Shown here one piece after another: positions 25,253 to 33,349 of a DNA stretch of 64,000 bases. Each line of letters begins with the position of its first letter. Position 1 is the stretch's first letter. Source of the DNA: Streptomyces griseomycini (GTDB lineage: Bacteria > Actinomycetota > Actinomycetes > Streptomycetales > Streptomycetaceae). The DNA lies in NCBI RefSeq assembly GCF_014203535.1, contig NZ_JACHJI010000006.1:310001-374000 (forward strand), in the 5' to 3' direction. A program made the position numbers and the translations under genes. A model generated the notes under the pieces. That model searched no databases. It saw only the letters and a program-made list of their open reading frames with translations, and had not been told where the DNA came from.

Positions 25253-25279
25253 CCCTCGACCTTGTCGAGGCACCAGGGT
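25249..25279 (+). promoter_or_regulatory. MerR-type promoter with elongated spacer and perfect dyad
   Basis: TTGACC (25249-25254) and CAGGGT (25274-25279) are 19 bases apart, the elongated spacing typical of MerR-activated promoters. The spacer holds CCTCGACCTTGTCGAGG (25254-25270), a perfect 7-3-7 dyad. The downstream gene starts at 25299 and encodes a MerR domain, so this is most simply its own autoregulated promoter. Confidence 0.7.
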
Positions 25280-25298
25280 GTGGCGGGTGGAGAACGAG

Positions 25299-26402
25299 AT
25301 GCGCAGCATCGGTGAGACGGCCCGGGACAGCGGGCTGAGCGTGAGCGCCCTGCGGTTCTACGACCGTGCCGGTGTCCTGGTCCCCGCCCGGGTGGATCCG
25401 GTCAGCGGCTACCGCTGGTACGCCCCCGAGCAGCTCGAGGAGGCCCGGCTGCTGGCCCGGTTGCGCCGCGCCGGCATGCCGCTGGCGGACATCCGGCTGG
25501 TGCTGGCCGGCTGGTCCGGCGCGGACACCGACCTCGTACGGCAGCTCCTCCAGGCGCACCTGCGCCGTCTCGAGCAAGGGCTGTCCGATGCCCGCGGCGA
25601 GTTCTCCGCACTCCGCACCCTTCTCGATCGACGGGAGAACCCCATGACCTCGTCCCGCACCGCCGTCCCCGGCCCCGCCCCCGCCGCCGTCCGGCTGACC
25701 GTCCCCGCGCCCGAGCTGGCCGCCGCGCTGGACTCGGTCCGTTTCGCGGCCGGCACCGATCCGGAACTGCCGGTGCTCGGCGGGGTCCTGTTCGACGTCG
25801 AGGGCGACGCTCTGCGCCTCGTGGCCACCGACCGGTACCGGATGGCCGTGGCCCGCACCGCCGCCACCGGGCACGTCGGGCCCCGCGTCCAGGTCGCCGT
25901 TCCGCTGCCGCTCGTCGACGCGATGCGGGCGCTGCTGGACGGCGACGGCCCGGTCCGGCTCACTGTGGACGGGGACCGGGTGGCCCTGGAGGCCGGGGAC
26001 CGCCGGGCGGCCGGTCGGTGCCTCGGCCAGGACTTCCCCGACTACCGCCGCCTCGTCCGCCTCCCGGCCGGGAGGCGTGTCCTCGTCGAGGTGCCGGTCT
26101 TCCGCGAGGCGGTGCTGGCCGGTCCCGTCCGCGCGGGCGAGGTCCGCACGGAGGACGGCGTGCCCTGCGATCTCAGCGTGCTCAAGGTGGCGGACGGCGG
26201 TTCACCGGTCCTCGCGGAGGAGGGGGACGACGGCCAGGACCTCGTCGCCGTGAACCGCGCGTTCCTGCTGGACGCGCTCGCCGCGGGGGGCCGTGACCGG
26301 CTGGTCCTGGAGATCGGCGCCCCCACGGCACCCCTCGCGATCCGTCGGCCGGACGACGAGGACGCCTTCTCCCTCCTGATGCCGGTCCGGCTGGAGGACT
26401 AG
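25299..26402 (+). CDS. MerR DNA-binding domain fused to DnaN sliding-clamp domains
   Basis: A 367-residue protein. Residues 1-70 are a MerR winged helix (MRSIGETARDSGLSVSALRF, then YDRAGVLVPARVDPVSGYRW). Residues 75-115 form the dimerising helix (LVRQLLQAHLRRLEQGLSDA). After a Pro/Ala linker, residues about 131-245 match beta-clamp domain 2 (LTVPAPELAAALDSVRFAAG, LVATDRYRMAVARTA, GQDFPDYRRLV) and residues 250-367 match domain 3, ending LLMPVRLED where clamps have MPMRL. Clamp domain 1 is absent. Clamps encircle DNA and hold polymerases; here a transcription-factor head replaces the first domain. ATG at 25299 with GGAG six bases upstream. I have the impression that similar fusions are annotated in actinomycetes only as DnaN-family; I know no functional study. 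Confidence 0.85.
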   Translation: MRSIGETARDSGLSVSALRFYDRAGVLVPARVDPVSGYRWYAPEQLEEARLLARLRRAGMPLADIRLVLAGWSGADTDLVRQLLQAHLRRLEQGLSDARGEFSALRTLLDRRENPMTSSRTAVPGPAPAAVRLTVPAPELAAALDSVRFAAGTDPELPVLGGVLFDVEGDALRLVATDRYRMAVARTAATGHVGPRVQVAVPLPLVDAMRALLDGDGPVRLTVDGDRVALEAGDRRAAGRCLGQDFPDYRRLVRLPAGRRVLVEVPVFREAVLAGPVRAGEVRTEDGVPCDLSVLKVADGGSPVLAEEGDDGQDLVAVNRAFLLDALAAGGRDRLVLEIGAPTAPLAIRRPDDEDAFSLLMPVRLED

Positions 26403-26527
26403 CACCCGTCGCCCGTACGCCCGTCGTTCGCCCCCCGTCCGTACGGCGGCGGGTGCGCTCCGGGTCACCGCGGGACGGGCGGCGGCACGGGCTCGCCGCT
26501 GCCCGGCCCACGGCCGACCGCCCGGTG

Positions 26528-27775
26528 TCACCGTTCGGGCGTGCTGTCCTGCACCGGCTCGAGGGTCTGCGCGGTCGGCGTCGCGGCGGGCGCGGGCCGG
26601 GCGTCGGCGGATGCGGTGCGGCGGCTCGCCAGGCGCAGCGCGACGGGCTCGGTGTAGCGGGCCGTGAGCGGGCCCAGGACGACCAGGACCAGGACGTACG
26701 CCGTGGCCAGTGGACCGAGGTCCGGTTCGATGCCCGCGGTGACCGCGAGCCCGGCGATGACGATGGAGAACTCTCCGCGGGCGACCAGGGTGCCGCCCGC
26801 GCGCCAGCGGCCCTTGGGGGAGATCCCGGCCCGCCGGGCGGCCCAGTACCCGGTGGCGATCTTCGTCAGCGCGGTGACCACGGCGAGCGCGAGGGCGGGC
26901 AGGATCACCGGCGGGATGGACTGGGGGTCGGTGTGCAGGCCGAAGAAGACGAAGAACACCGCGGCGAACAGGTCCCGCAGCGGTGCCAGCAGGTTGTGCG
27001 CGCCCTCGGCGACCTCACCGGACAGGGCGATGCCGACCAGGAACGCGCCCACGGCCGCCGAGACCTGCAGCTGCTGGGCGAGTCCGGCGACGAGCAGCGT
27101 CAGGCCCAGCACCACCAGCAGCAGCTTCTCCGGGTCGTCGCTGGAGACGAACCGGGAGATCACCCGCCCGTAGCGGACGGCGACGAACAGCACGAGCCCG
27201 GCGACGCCCAGCGCGACGGCGAGCGTGAGGCTGCCCGCGGCGAGGCTGACCCCGGCCAGCAGGGCGGTGATGATCGGCAGGTAGACCGCCATCGCCAGGT
27301 CCTCGAGCACCAGGATGCTGAGGATCACCGGTGTCTCGCGGTTGCCGAGCCGCCCGAGGTCGCCGAGGACCTTGGCGATGACGCCGGAGGAGGAGATCCA
27401 GGTGACGCCGGCCAGCACCACCGCGGCGACCGGGCCCCAGCCGAGCAGCAGGGCCAGGGCGGCGCCGGGCAGGGCGTTCAGCGCCATGTCCACGAGGCCG
27501 GCCGGGTACTGGGTCTTGAGGTTGGAGACCAGGTCACTGGCCGTGTACTCCAGACCGAGCATGAGCAGCAGCAGGATGACGCCGATCTCGGCGCCGATCG
27601 CCACGAACTCCTCGCTCGCGCCGAGCGGCAGCAGCCCGCCCTCGCCGAAGGCCAGCCCGGCCAGCAGGTAGAGGGGGATCGGGGAGAACTGGAGACGCCC
27701 GGCGAGGCGTCCCAGCAGGCCGAGCCCGAGGATGATCGCGCCGAACTCGATCAGGAAGGTCGCGGAAGAGTGCAC
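26528..27775 (-). CDS. CPA2-family cation:proton antiporter
   Basis: A 415-residue membrane protein with about 12 hydrophobic helices, of the KefB/CPA2 monovalent cation:proton antiporter type. It shows FSPIPLYLLAGLAFGEGGLL, GVILLLLMLGLEYTASDL, TWISSSGVIAKVLGDLGRL, ILVLEDLAMAVYLPIITALL and GLAVTAGIEPDLGPLA. The acidic ED pair in VLEDLAM is in the helix that carries protons in this family. It probably exchanges K+ or Na+ for H+. The GTG start is four bases after the stop of the RCK_C gene; both form one operon, and the upstream protein is its gating subunit. Known relatives are the Bacillus KhtTU pair. Confidence 0.9.
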   Translation of the reverse strand: MHSSATFLIEFGAIILGLGLLGRLAGRLQFSPIPLYLLAGLAFGEGGLLPLGASEEFVAIGAEIGVILLLLMLGLEYTASDLVSNLKTQYPAGLVDMALNALPGAALALLLGWGPVAAVVLAGVTWISSSGVIAKVLGDLGRLGNRETPVILSILVLEDLAMAVYLPIITALLAGVSLAAGSLTLAVALGVAGLVLFVAVRYGRVISRFVSSDDPEKLLLVVLGLTLLVAGLAQQLQVSAAVGAFLVGIALSGEVAEGAHNLLAPLRDLFAAVFFVFFGLHTDPQSIPPVILPALALAVVTALTKIATGYWAARRAGISPKGRWRAGGTLVARGEFSIVIAGLAVTAGIEPDLGPLATAYVLVLVVLGPLTARYTEPVALRLASRRTASADARPAPAATPTAQTLEPVQDSTPER

Positions 27776-27779
27776 GCGC

Positions 27780-28265
27780 TCACTCCCGCCCGAGTATCTC
27801 GGCGGCGGCCTCGATGCCCTCGCGGGTACCGATCACGATCAGTGTGTCCCCACCGGCCAGCCGGAAGTCCGGAGCGGGGGACGGGATCGCCTCCGCCCGC
27901 CGCAGCACGGCCACGATCGAGGCGCCGGTGTCGGTGCGCATCCTCGTCTCGCCCAGCAGCCGGCCGTTCCAGTGGGAGACGGCGGACAGCTCGATGCGCT
28001 CGGCGACCAGTCCCAGGTCGGTGGTGTGCAGCAGGTTGGGGCTGTGGTGGTCGGGCATCAGCGCGTCGATCATCGCGGCCGACTCGGCGACGGTCAGCCG
28101 CAGCGACTGGGCGCAGGCGTCCGGGTCGTCGGAGCGGTAGACGTTGACCGTGCGGGCGCCGTCCCTGTGCGCGATCACGGACAGATGCTGGTGCTCACGC
28201 GTGGTGAGGTCGTATTTCACGCCGATGCCCGGCAGCGGCGTGGCGCTCATCCGTGGAGCAGGCAC
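27780..28265 (-). CDS. RCK_C (TrkA-C) regulatory subunit of the antiporter (KhtT-like)
   Basis: A 161-residue cytoplasmic protein. The first half (LPGIGVKYDLTTREHQHLSV) matches KhtT-type N-terminal domains; the second half is an RCK_C/TrkA-C domain (GLVAERIELSAVSHWNGRLL, TGASIVAVLRR, LAGGDTLIVIGTREGIEAAA). In KhtTU systems this subunit senses nucleotide or pH and controls the antiporter. I chose GTG at 28265 because GGGAGGGAG lies five bases upstream; ATG at 28250 lacks such a site. First gene of a two-gene operon. A CCGGCC/GGCCGG hairpin lies about 95 bases upstream. Confidence 0.83.
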   Translation of the reverse strand: MPAPRMSATPLPGIGVKYDLTTREHQHLSVIAHRDGARTVNVYRSDDPDACAQSLRLTVAESAAMIDALMPDHHSPNLLHTTDLGLVAERIELSAVSHWNGRLLGETRMRTDTGASIVAVLRRAEAIPSPAPDFRLAGGDTLIVIGTREGIEAAAEILGRE

Positions 28266-28922
28266 AGCCTCTCCCTCCCGGTTTCCTTCGATGGCTCGTG
28301 CTGGACGGGGTGCCGCATCGCACGGATGATCCACACCCACAGCGGACATGGTGCCATCCGGCCATTCGGCCGGGATATGGGTGTTGTCACGGATGGACGC
28401 GGGTCGCAAGAAGGCCGAGGATATCCGGAGAAGCCGTGTTGCCGCAGGTCAGCGGGGTGCACCGTTGGTCACATGACGGCGGATCCCGTCGAAGCCGCCC
28501 CTGGGCGCGTCCGCCGGGGAGGGCGGCCGGGGGGCGGGGGCGCGACCGGCCGGTCCGCGGGTGGTGCACGCGTTCCTCCGCCCGGCGGTGCGCGTGCCGC
28601 CGGGCGCGCCGCACGACGCGGTCGCCGGCGGCCGGGGCCCGTGGACGGGGCGGCCGCTCCGGACCGGTGCCGGGTTCGGTGAGCCGGGCCGTGCGGCCCG
28701 GCACCCGGGCCTCGTGCGCCGTTCACGGGCCTCCCCGCCGTTCACCGGGGTCCGGCCCGCCGTGTCCCCGGACCCGTGCGGCGGGCGGCGCCGCGGACGG
28801 CGCGCCGCGTGACGCGTAGGCGCCGCCGCCCGCGGGTACCCGGGTGCGCTGCCGGGACCGGGGACGCGGGGCACCGGGTCCTCCGCGCTCCGGTGCAGGG
28901 CGGCCGGGGACGGGAGAGAGCA
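28266..28922. other. Intergenic stretch between antiporter operon and universal stress gene
   Basis: About 650 bases. Near 28358-28373 lies CCGGCCATTCGGCCGG, a perfect 6-4-6 inverted repeat at a possible operator distance from the leftward antiporter operon. From about 28500 to 28900 the DNA is extremely GC-rich; several frames are open but none looks protein-like or has a convincing ribosome site. I call no gene here. Confidence 0.5.
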
Positions 28923-29759
28923 GTGAACGACACGGTCATCGTCGGGGTGGACGGCTCACCGCCCAGTCTCGCCGCGGTCGACGTCGCGGCGGCGGAGGCC
29001 CGTCTGCGGGGCGCGCAGCTGCGGATCGTGCACGCCTTCAGCCGTACCGCCGATCTGGACCCGATGATCCACGGCGTGCTGGCGCAGGCCGAGCGGCGCG
29101 CCCACTCCCTCGCACCGGAGCTGGAGGTCGCCCGGACCGTGGCGTCGGGTGAGACGCTGACGGTGTTGCAGAGCGAGTCGCGCCACGCGGTGCTGGCGGT
29201 GGTCGGCGGGCGGGGCCGCAGCGGGTTCGGGGGGCTGCTGCTGGGCTCGACGGTCGTGCAACTGGCCGCGCACGGCCACTGCCCGCTCATGGTGGTCCGG
29301 GGCCGTCCCGATCCCCGGGGGCCGGTGCTCCTCGCCGTGGACGGCTCGCCGGCCGGGAACGCGGCGGCGGGGTTCGCCTTCGCCGAGGCCGCCCTGCGCG
29401 GGGCTCCGCTGGTCGCGATGCACGTGTGGAACACCTGGAGCGAGCCGACGCCCTACGAGGGCCCCGCCGACCCGTTGAACGTCGTGGTGGACCTCGACCG
29501 GCTCCGCGAGCGGCACCGCCGGCTGCTGGAGGAGACGGTGGCGCCCTTGCGGGCCGCCCATCCCCGGGTCGCCGTGGAGCTGCGCCTGGAACGGGCGCGG
29601 GTGCGCCACGCGCTACTCGACGCCGCCCGGGAGGCCCAACTGGTGGTGGCCGGCGCCCGCGGTCACGGCGGCTTCACCGGGATGCTGCTCGGCTCGGTCA
29701 GCCAGGCGCTGCTGTACCACGCCGACTGCCCCGTCGCCGTCGTCCGCGGGACGAGATGA
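28923..29759 (+). CDS. Tandem universal stress protein
   Basis: A 278-residue protein made of two Usp domains (residues about 1-137 and 140-278). Each starts with the strand VIVGVDGSPPS or VLLAVDGSPAG and ends with the ATP-binding loop: GGRGRSGFGGLLLGSTVVQ with CPLMVVR, and GARGHGGFTGMLLGSVSQ with CPVAVVR. The G-x2-G-x9-G-S pattern indicates nucleotide binding in both halves. Such proteins respond to dormancy, low oxygen or other stress in actinobacteria. GTG at 28923 has GGGAGAGAG just upstream. It is followed by a convergent anti-sigma-like ATPase gene. Confidence 0.9.
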   Translation: MNDTVIVGVDGSPPSLAAVDVAAAEARLRGAQLRIVHAFSRTADLDPMIHGVLAQAERRAHSLAPELEVARTVASGETLTVLQSESRHAVLAVVGGRGRSGFGGLLLGSTVVQLAAHGHCPLMVVRGRPDPRGPVLLAVDGSPAGNAAAGFAFAEAALRGAPLVAMHVWNTWSEPTPYEGPADPLNVVVDLDRLRERHRRLLEETVAPLRAAHPRVAVELRLERARVRHALLDAAREAQLVVAGARGHGGFTGMLLGSVSQALLYHADCPVAVVRGTR

Positions 29760-29898
29760 CCGTTCGGCCGGCCGGACGTCCCCGGTGCCCGGCACCGCGC
29801 CGGGCGTGCGGGGCGGGGCGCACGGGTCCGAGGCGCCGGATCCGTCAGCGCGCCGCACGTGTCCCCGCCCCGTCGCCGCCGACGGCGGCGACACGGCG

Positions 29899-30378
29899 TC
29901 ACAGGGCGATCACGGCCCGCACCACCGTCCCCTCGGCGGAGCGCAGCACCGACGTGTCCACGGAGTAGGCGTCGACCAGGACGAGCCCGCGGCCGAACGC
30001 GGCGTCCATGTCGGCCGACTCGCAGCGGGGCGCGGGGCGCTGCCGCCAGCGTCCCCGGTCGCGCACCCCCACGGTCAGCGAGGTGCCGTCGATCTCGAAC
30101 ATCACCGACAGGTCGGGACTGCCGCTGTGCAGGACGGCGTTGGTCCCCAGTTCGCTGACGATCACGGTGAGCGCCTCCTCCGCCGCGTCGGGCAGCCGGT
30201 GGCTGCGGACCACCGCCCGCGCCAGCCGCCGCAACCGCGGCACGGCGCGCGCGGACGCCGGGAGGGCGACCACCATCAGGAACCGTGCGGTGCGCGAAGA
30301 CCCCCTCCCGGGCAGCCGCTCGCGGCTCGACGGCCCGGCTTCCGGGGGGAACGCCCGGACCGGGGCCGGATCAGTCAC
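29899..30378 (-). CDS. RsbW-like ATP-binding (HATPase) protein
   Basis: A 160-residue GHKL ATPase of the anti-sigma-factor type that is abundant in streptomycetes. The core shows SARAVPRLRRLARAVVRSH, the N-box ELGTNAVLHSG with Glu and Asn, the G1-like VRDRGRW and the G2 region GRGLVLVDAYS. A short basic N-terminus precedes it. It may phosphorylate an anti-anti-sigma protein, but no STAS or sigma gene lies beside it. Start uncertain: GTG at 30378 fits the domain edge but its ribosome site is weak; a TTG at 30498 would add 40 low-complexity residues. Confidence 0.75.
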   Translation of the reverse strand: MTDPAPVRAFPPEAGPSSRERLPGRGSSRTARFLMVVALPASARAVPRLRRLARAVVRSHRLPDAAEEALTVIVSELGTNAVLHSGSPDLSVMFEIDGTSLTVGVRDRGRWRQRPAPRCESADMDAAFGRGLVLVDAYSVDTSVLRSAEGTVVRAVIAL

Positions 30379-30563
30379 GTGTCTCAACGCCGGACTCCTC
30401 GTCGCGCGGCCGACCTCGCCGACAGCCGGCCACGCCGGTCCGGCGGGCCACGAGGTCTCAGGGATCCCACGCTGCCCGCCTCCCGGGGCACATGGCAATC
30501 AGGGCAGACTGAGTACGGATACGCAAACAATGGGTGTGGCGCCCGGGACGGGGGGGACGGACC

Positions 30564-33233
30564 ATGCCGGACACCGCCGGGGCGGTGGCCGAAGCCGAGG
30601 CCGTGCTGGCAGGACGGCTCGCTTCCGCCCTCGACACGAGGACGACGGGCCGGCCCGTGCTGCTGCTGGTCGAGGGCGCCGCCGGCACCGGCAAGAGCCG
30701 CCTGGTGGACCGGCTGGGTAAGGCGGTGGCAGGCTCCGTGCGCCGGACCGTCCCCGGCGAGCCGCCGACCGGTGACGGGCCGGTGCTGCTCGTCGTCGAG
30801 GACGTGCACCGGGCGCCGGCCGCCGACACCGCCCGCCTGCGGGCCCTGCTCGCCGACCCGCCCGCCCGCCTCGCGTGCGTCCTGAGCTACCGCCCCGAGG
30901 AGCTCGCCGAACCGGGGCTGGTCCTCGGCCCCGGCACCGAGTTCCCGGCCGCCCTCACGGTCGTACGGCACGTCCTCGGGCCGCTCGGCGTCCCGGACGT
31001 CCACCGGATGGCCGCCGACGCACTGGGCGCGGACCGCTGTACGGCCGGCCTGGCCGCCGCCCTGCACCACGCCTGCGGCGGTGTCGCCCAGACCGTCGCC
31101 GACCTGCTCGACCTGCTGGCCGCGAGCTGCCCCGTCACCGGCCGGCCGCACCCCGGCGACCTCGACCGGCTCGGCGTCCCTCCCCGGCTCGCCGCCCTGA
31201 CGCTGCGGCGCGCCGCCACCGTGCCCGAGGAGCACCGGCGGATCGTCTTCGCCGCCGCCGTCCTCGACGAGCCCGCCACGTCCCGCGACCTCGCGGCCGT
31301 GGCCGGGCTTTCCGGCCGGGCCGGCCCCGACGGCCTGTCCGCCGCGCTGCGGGCCGCCGTGCTCGAGGAACGCGGGGACGGCAGGTACGGCTTCGGCTCA
31401 CCGCTCGCCGCAGCCGCCGTCCGCCGCTCGGTGACCGGGCCCGTCCGCGAAGTGCTGCACCGGCGGGCCGCACGCCTGCTCGCCGGGCGCCAGCCCGTCC
31501 CGTGGGAACGCGTGGCCGGCCACCGCCGCGCCTGCGGTGACGAGCGGGGCTGGCTGCGGGCCGTCGAGCGCGCCGCCCGACAGTTCGAGGACGCCGGTGA
31601 ACAGCAGCGCGCCGTGGGCCTGCTGGAATCGGCTCTGGCGACCGGACCGGTCCCCGAGCGGGCCCGCTCCCGGCTCGCCATGCTGCTGGCCCGCAGCGCC
31701 GTCGTGGGTCTGCGTTCCGACGAGACGCTGAAGGTCCTCCGGCACATCGTGGCCGACCCCGGCCTCCCCCCTGCGGTGCGCGGTGAGATCCGCCTGGACC
31801 TGGGCCTGCTGCTGTGCAACCAGACGGGTGAGGTCACGGAGGGGCGGGACGAACTCGCCCGCGCGGTGGACGACCTGGCCGGCCGGCCGGTTCCGCTGGC
31901 CCGGGCGCTGTCGGCGCTCGCGATGCCGTACGGGCCTGACGCGTCGTTCGCCGAGAACGTCCTGTGGATCGAGCAAGCCGTGTCGTTCGCCGAGGAGTCG
32001 GGCGACCCCGTCGTCCAGGCCGCCGTCGCCGCGAACCGGGTGAGCGTCCTGCTCAACAGCGGCGATCCGGCGGCCTGGCCGCTCATCGAGCGCCTGCCCC
32101 GTGACAGCGACCTGGTCGGCTGCCGGCAGCAGACCGCCCGCGGCCTGTGCAACGCGGCGGACGCGGTGGTGTGGCTCGGCCGGTACGAGAAGGCGCGCGC
32201 CCTGCTCGCCGAGGGCGTCGCCCTGGCCGCGCGCAGCGGCGCCGCCTACGCCGAGCAGACCGGCCGGGGCTGCGCCCTCGTCCTCGACTGGGCGACCGGG
32301 CAGTGGTCCGGACTCGCCGACCGGTGCCGCGCCTTCGTCGCCGAGGCCGGCGACATGCCCTACCTCGCCTCCGACGCCCGGATGGTCCTCGGCCTGCTCT
32401 GCCTCGCCCGCGGCGAATGGGCCGACACCCTCCACCACCTGACCGGCCCCGGCGCGGCCGACCTCGACACCGGCCCCGTGCCGATCTCGGCGACCGTGTC
32501 CGGCGCCCTGATCAGACTCGCCCTCGCGCACGACGACGTCGGCGCGGCCGCCGAGGCCGCCGCCGCGTGGAGACGGCTGCGCGCCAAGGAGATCTGGGCC
32601 TGGGCCGCCGAGCTCGCCCCGTGGGCGGTGGAGGCGGCCCTGCGGGCCGGGGACGCGCTGGAGGCGGGTGCGATGGCCGAGGAGTTCGCCGCCGGTCTGG
32701 CCGGCCACGACGCCCCGTCGGCGGACGCCGCCCTGGAGTGGACCCGCGGTGTCCTCGCCGAGCACACGGGCAAGCGGACCGAGGCCGTCGCGTGCTACGA
32801 GAGGAGCGCCGCCGCCTACCGGTCGCTCGCCCGGCCGTACCACGCGGCCCTCACCGCGGCGAGCGCCGCCCGGTGCGCCCTCGCCCAGGGGGAGGACGGC
32901 GGGTCCGCCGTGGCCGCCCTCACCGACTGCGCCGCGGCCTTCGACGCCCTCGGCGCCACCTGGGACGCCGCCCGCACCCGCGCCGATCTGCGCCTTCACC
33001 GGCCCACCGGGGAACGTCGGCCTCCTGGCCGCCCGCGCTACGGCGACGTGCTCTCGCCGCGGGAGGCGGAGGTCGCGGAACTCGCCGCCGCGGGCATGTC
33101 CAACCGGGAGATCGCCGCCACGCTGCACCTGTCCCCGCGCACGGTCGAGCAGCACATCGCCCGGGCCCTCCAGAAGACCGGAGTGCACTCCCGCCAGCAG
33201 CTCGCCCGGGTCCTCGGGCCTGCTCCGGACTGA
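30564..33233 (+). CDS. LAL-type LuxR regulator with N-terminal ATPase
   Basis: An 889-residue regulator of the LAL (large ATP-binding LuxR) class. Walker A GAAGTGKS is at residues 38-45, Walker B VLLVVEDVHRA near residue 76. The middle 600 residues are alpha-helical repeats (TPR-like), for example VAANRVSVLLNSGDPAAWPL. The C-terminal LuxR HTH is SPREAEVAELAAAGMSNRE followed by IAATLHLSPRTVEQHIARA. LAL regulators bind ATP and an effector before activating promoters; MalT is the model. Its target is not evident. The ATG at 30564 follows a GGGGGGAC stretch. It is upstream of the LamG gene, which lies on the opposite strand. Confidence 0.88.
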   Translation: MPDTAGAVAEAEAVLAGRLASALDTRTTGRPVLLLVEGAAGTGKSRLVDRLGKAVAGSVRRTVPGEPPTGDGPVLLVVEDVHRAPAADTARLRALLADPPARLACVLSYRPEELAEPGLVLGPGTEFPAALTVVRHVLGPLGVPDVHRMAADALGADRCTAGLAAALHHACGGVAQTVADLLDLLAASCPVTGRPHPGDLDRLGVPPRLAALTLRRAATVPEEHRRIVFAAAVLDEPATSRDLAAVAGLSGRAGPDGLSAALRAAVLEERGDGRYGFGSPLAAAAVRRSVTGPVREVLHRRAARLLAGRQPVPWERVAGHRRACGDERGWLRAVERAARQFEDAGEQQRAVGLLESALATGPVPERARSRLAMLLARSAVVGLRSDETLKVLRHIVADPGLPPAVRGEIRLDLGLLLCNQTGEVTEGRDELARAVDDLAGRPVPLARALSALAMPYGPDASFAENVLWIEQAVSFAEESGDPVVQAAVAANRVSVLLNSGDPAAWPLIERLPRDSDLVGCRQQTARGLCNAADAVVWLGRYEKARALLAEGVALAARSGAAYAEQTGRGCALVLDWATGQWSGLADRCRAFVAEAGDMPYLASDARMVLGLLCLARGEWADTLHHLTGPGAADLDTGPVPISATVSGALIRLALAHDDVGAAAEAAAAWRRLRAKEIWAWAAELAPWAVEAALRAGDALEAGAMAEEFAAGLAGHDAPSADAALEWTRGVLAEHTGKRTEAVACYERSAAAYRSLARPYHAALTAASAARCALAQGEDGGSAVAALTDCAAAFDALGATWDAARTRADLRLHRPTGERRPPGRPRYGDVLSPREAEVAELAAAGMSNREIAATLHLSPRTVEQHIARALQKTGVHSRQQLARVLGPAPD

Positions 33234-33349
33234 CTGCGCGTCCGCGGGACCCGTGCCCCGGACGGGCCGGGCCCCGCTTCGGCGCCGCGGTCGCCCCGTT
33301 GCGGCACCGCACCCCCGTGCGGCACCACGGCGGGGCGCTCCCGCGGACC

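Noticed and set aside
28472..28812. Possible small genes in the GC-rich gap before the universal stress gene
   Set aside because: Translations are Arg/Gly/Pro-rich in every frame and no start has a convincing ribosome site.
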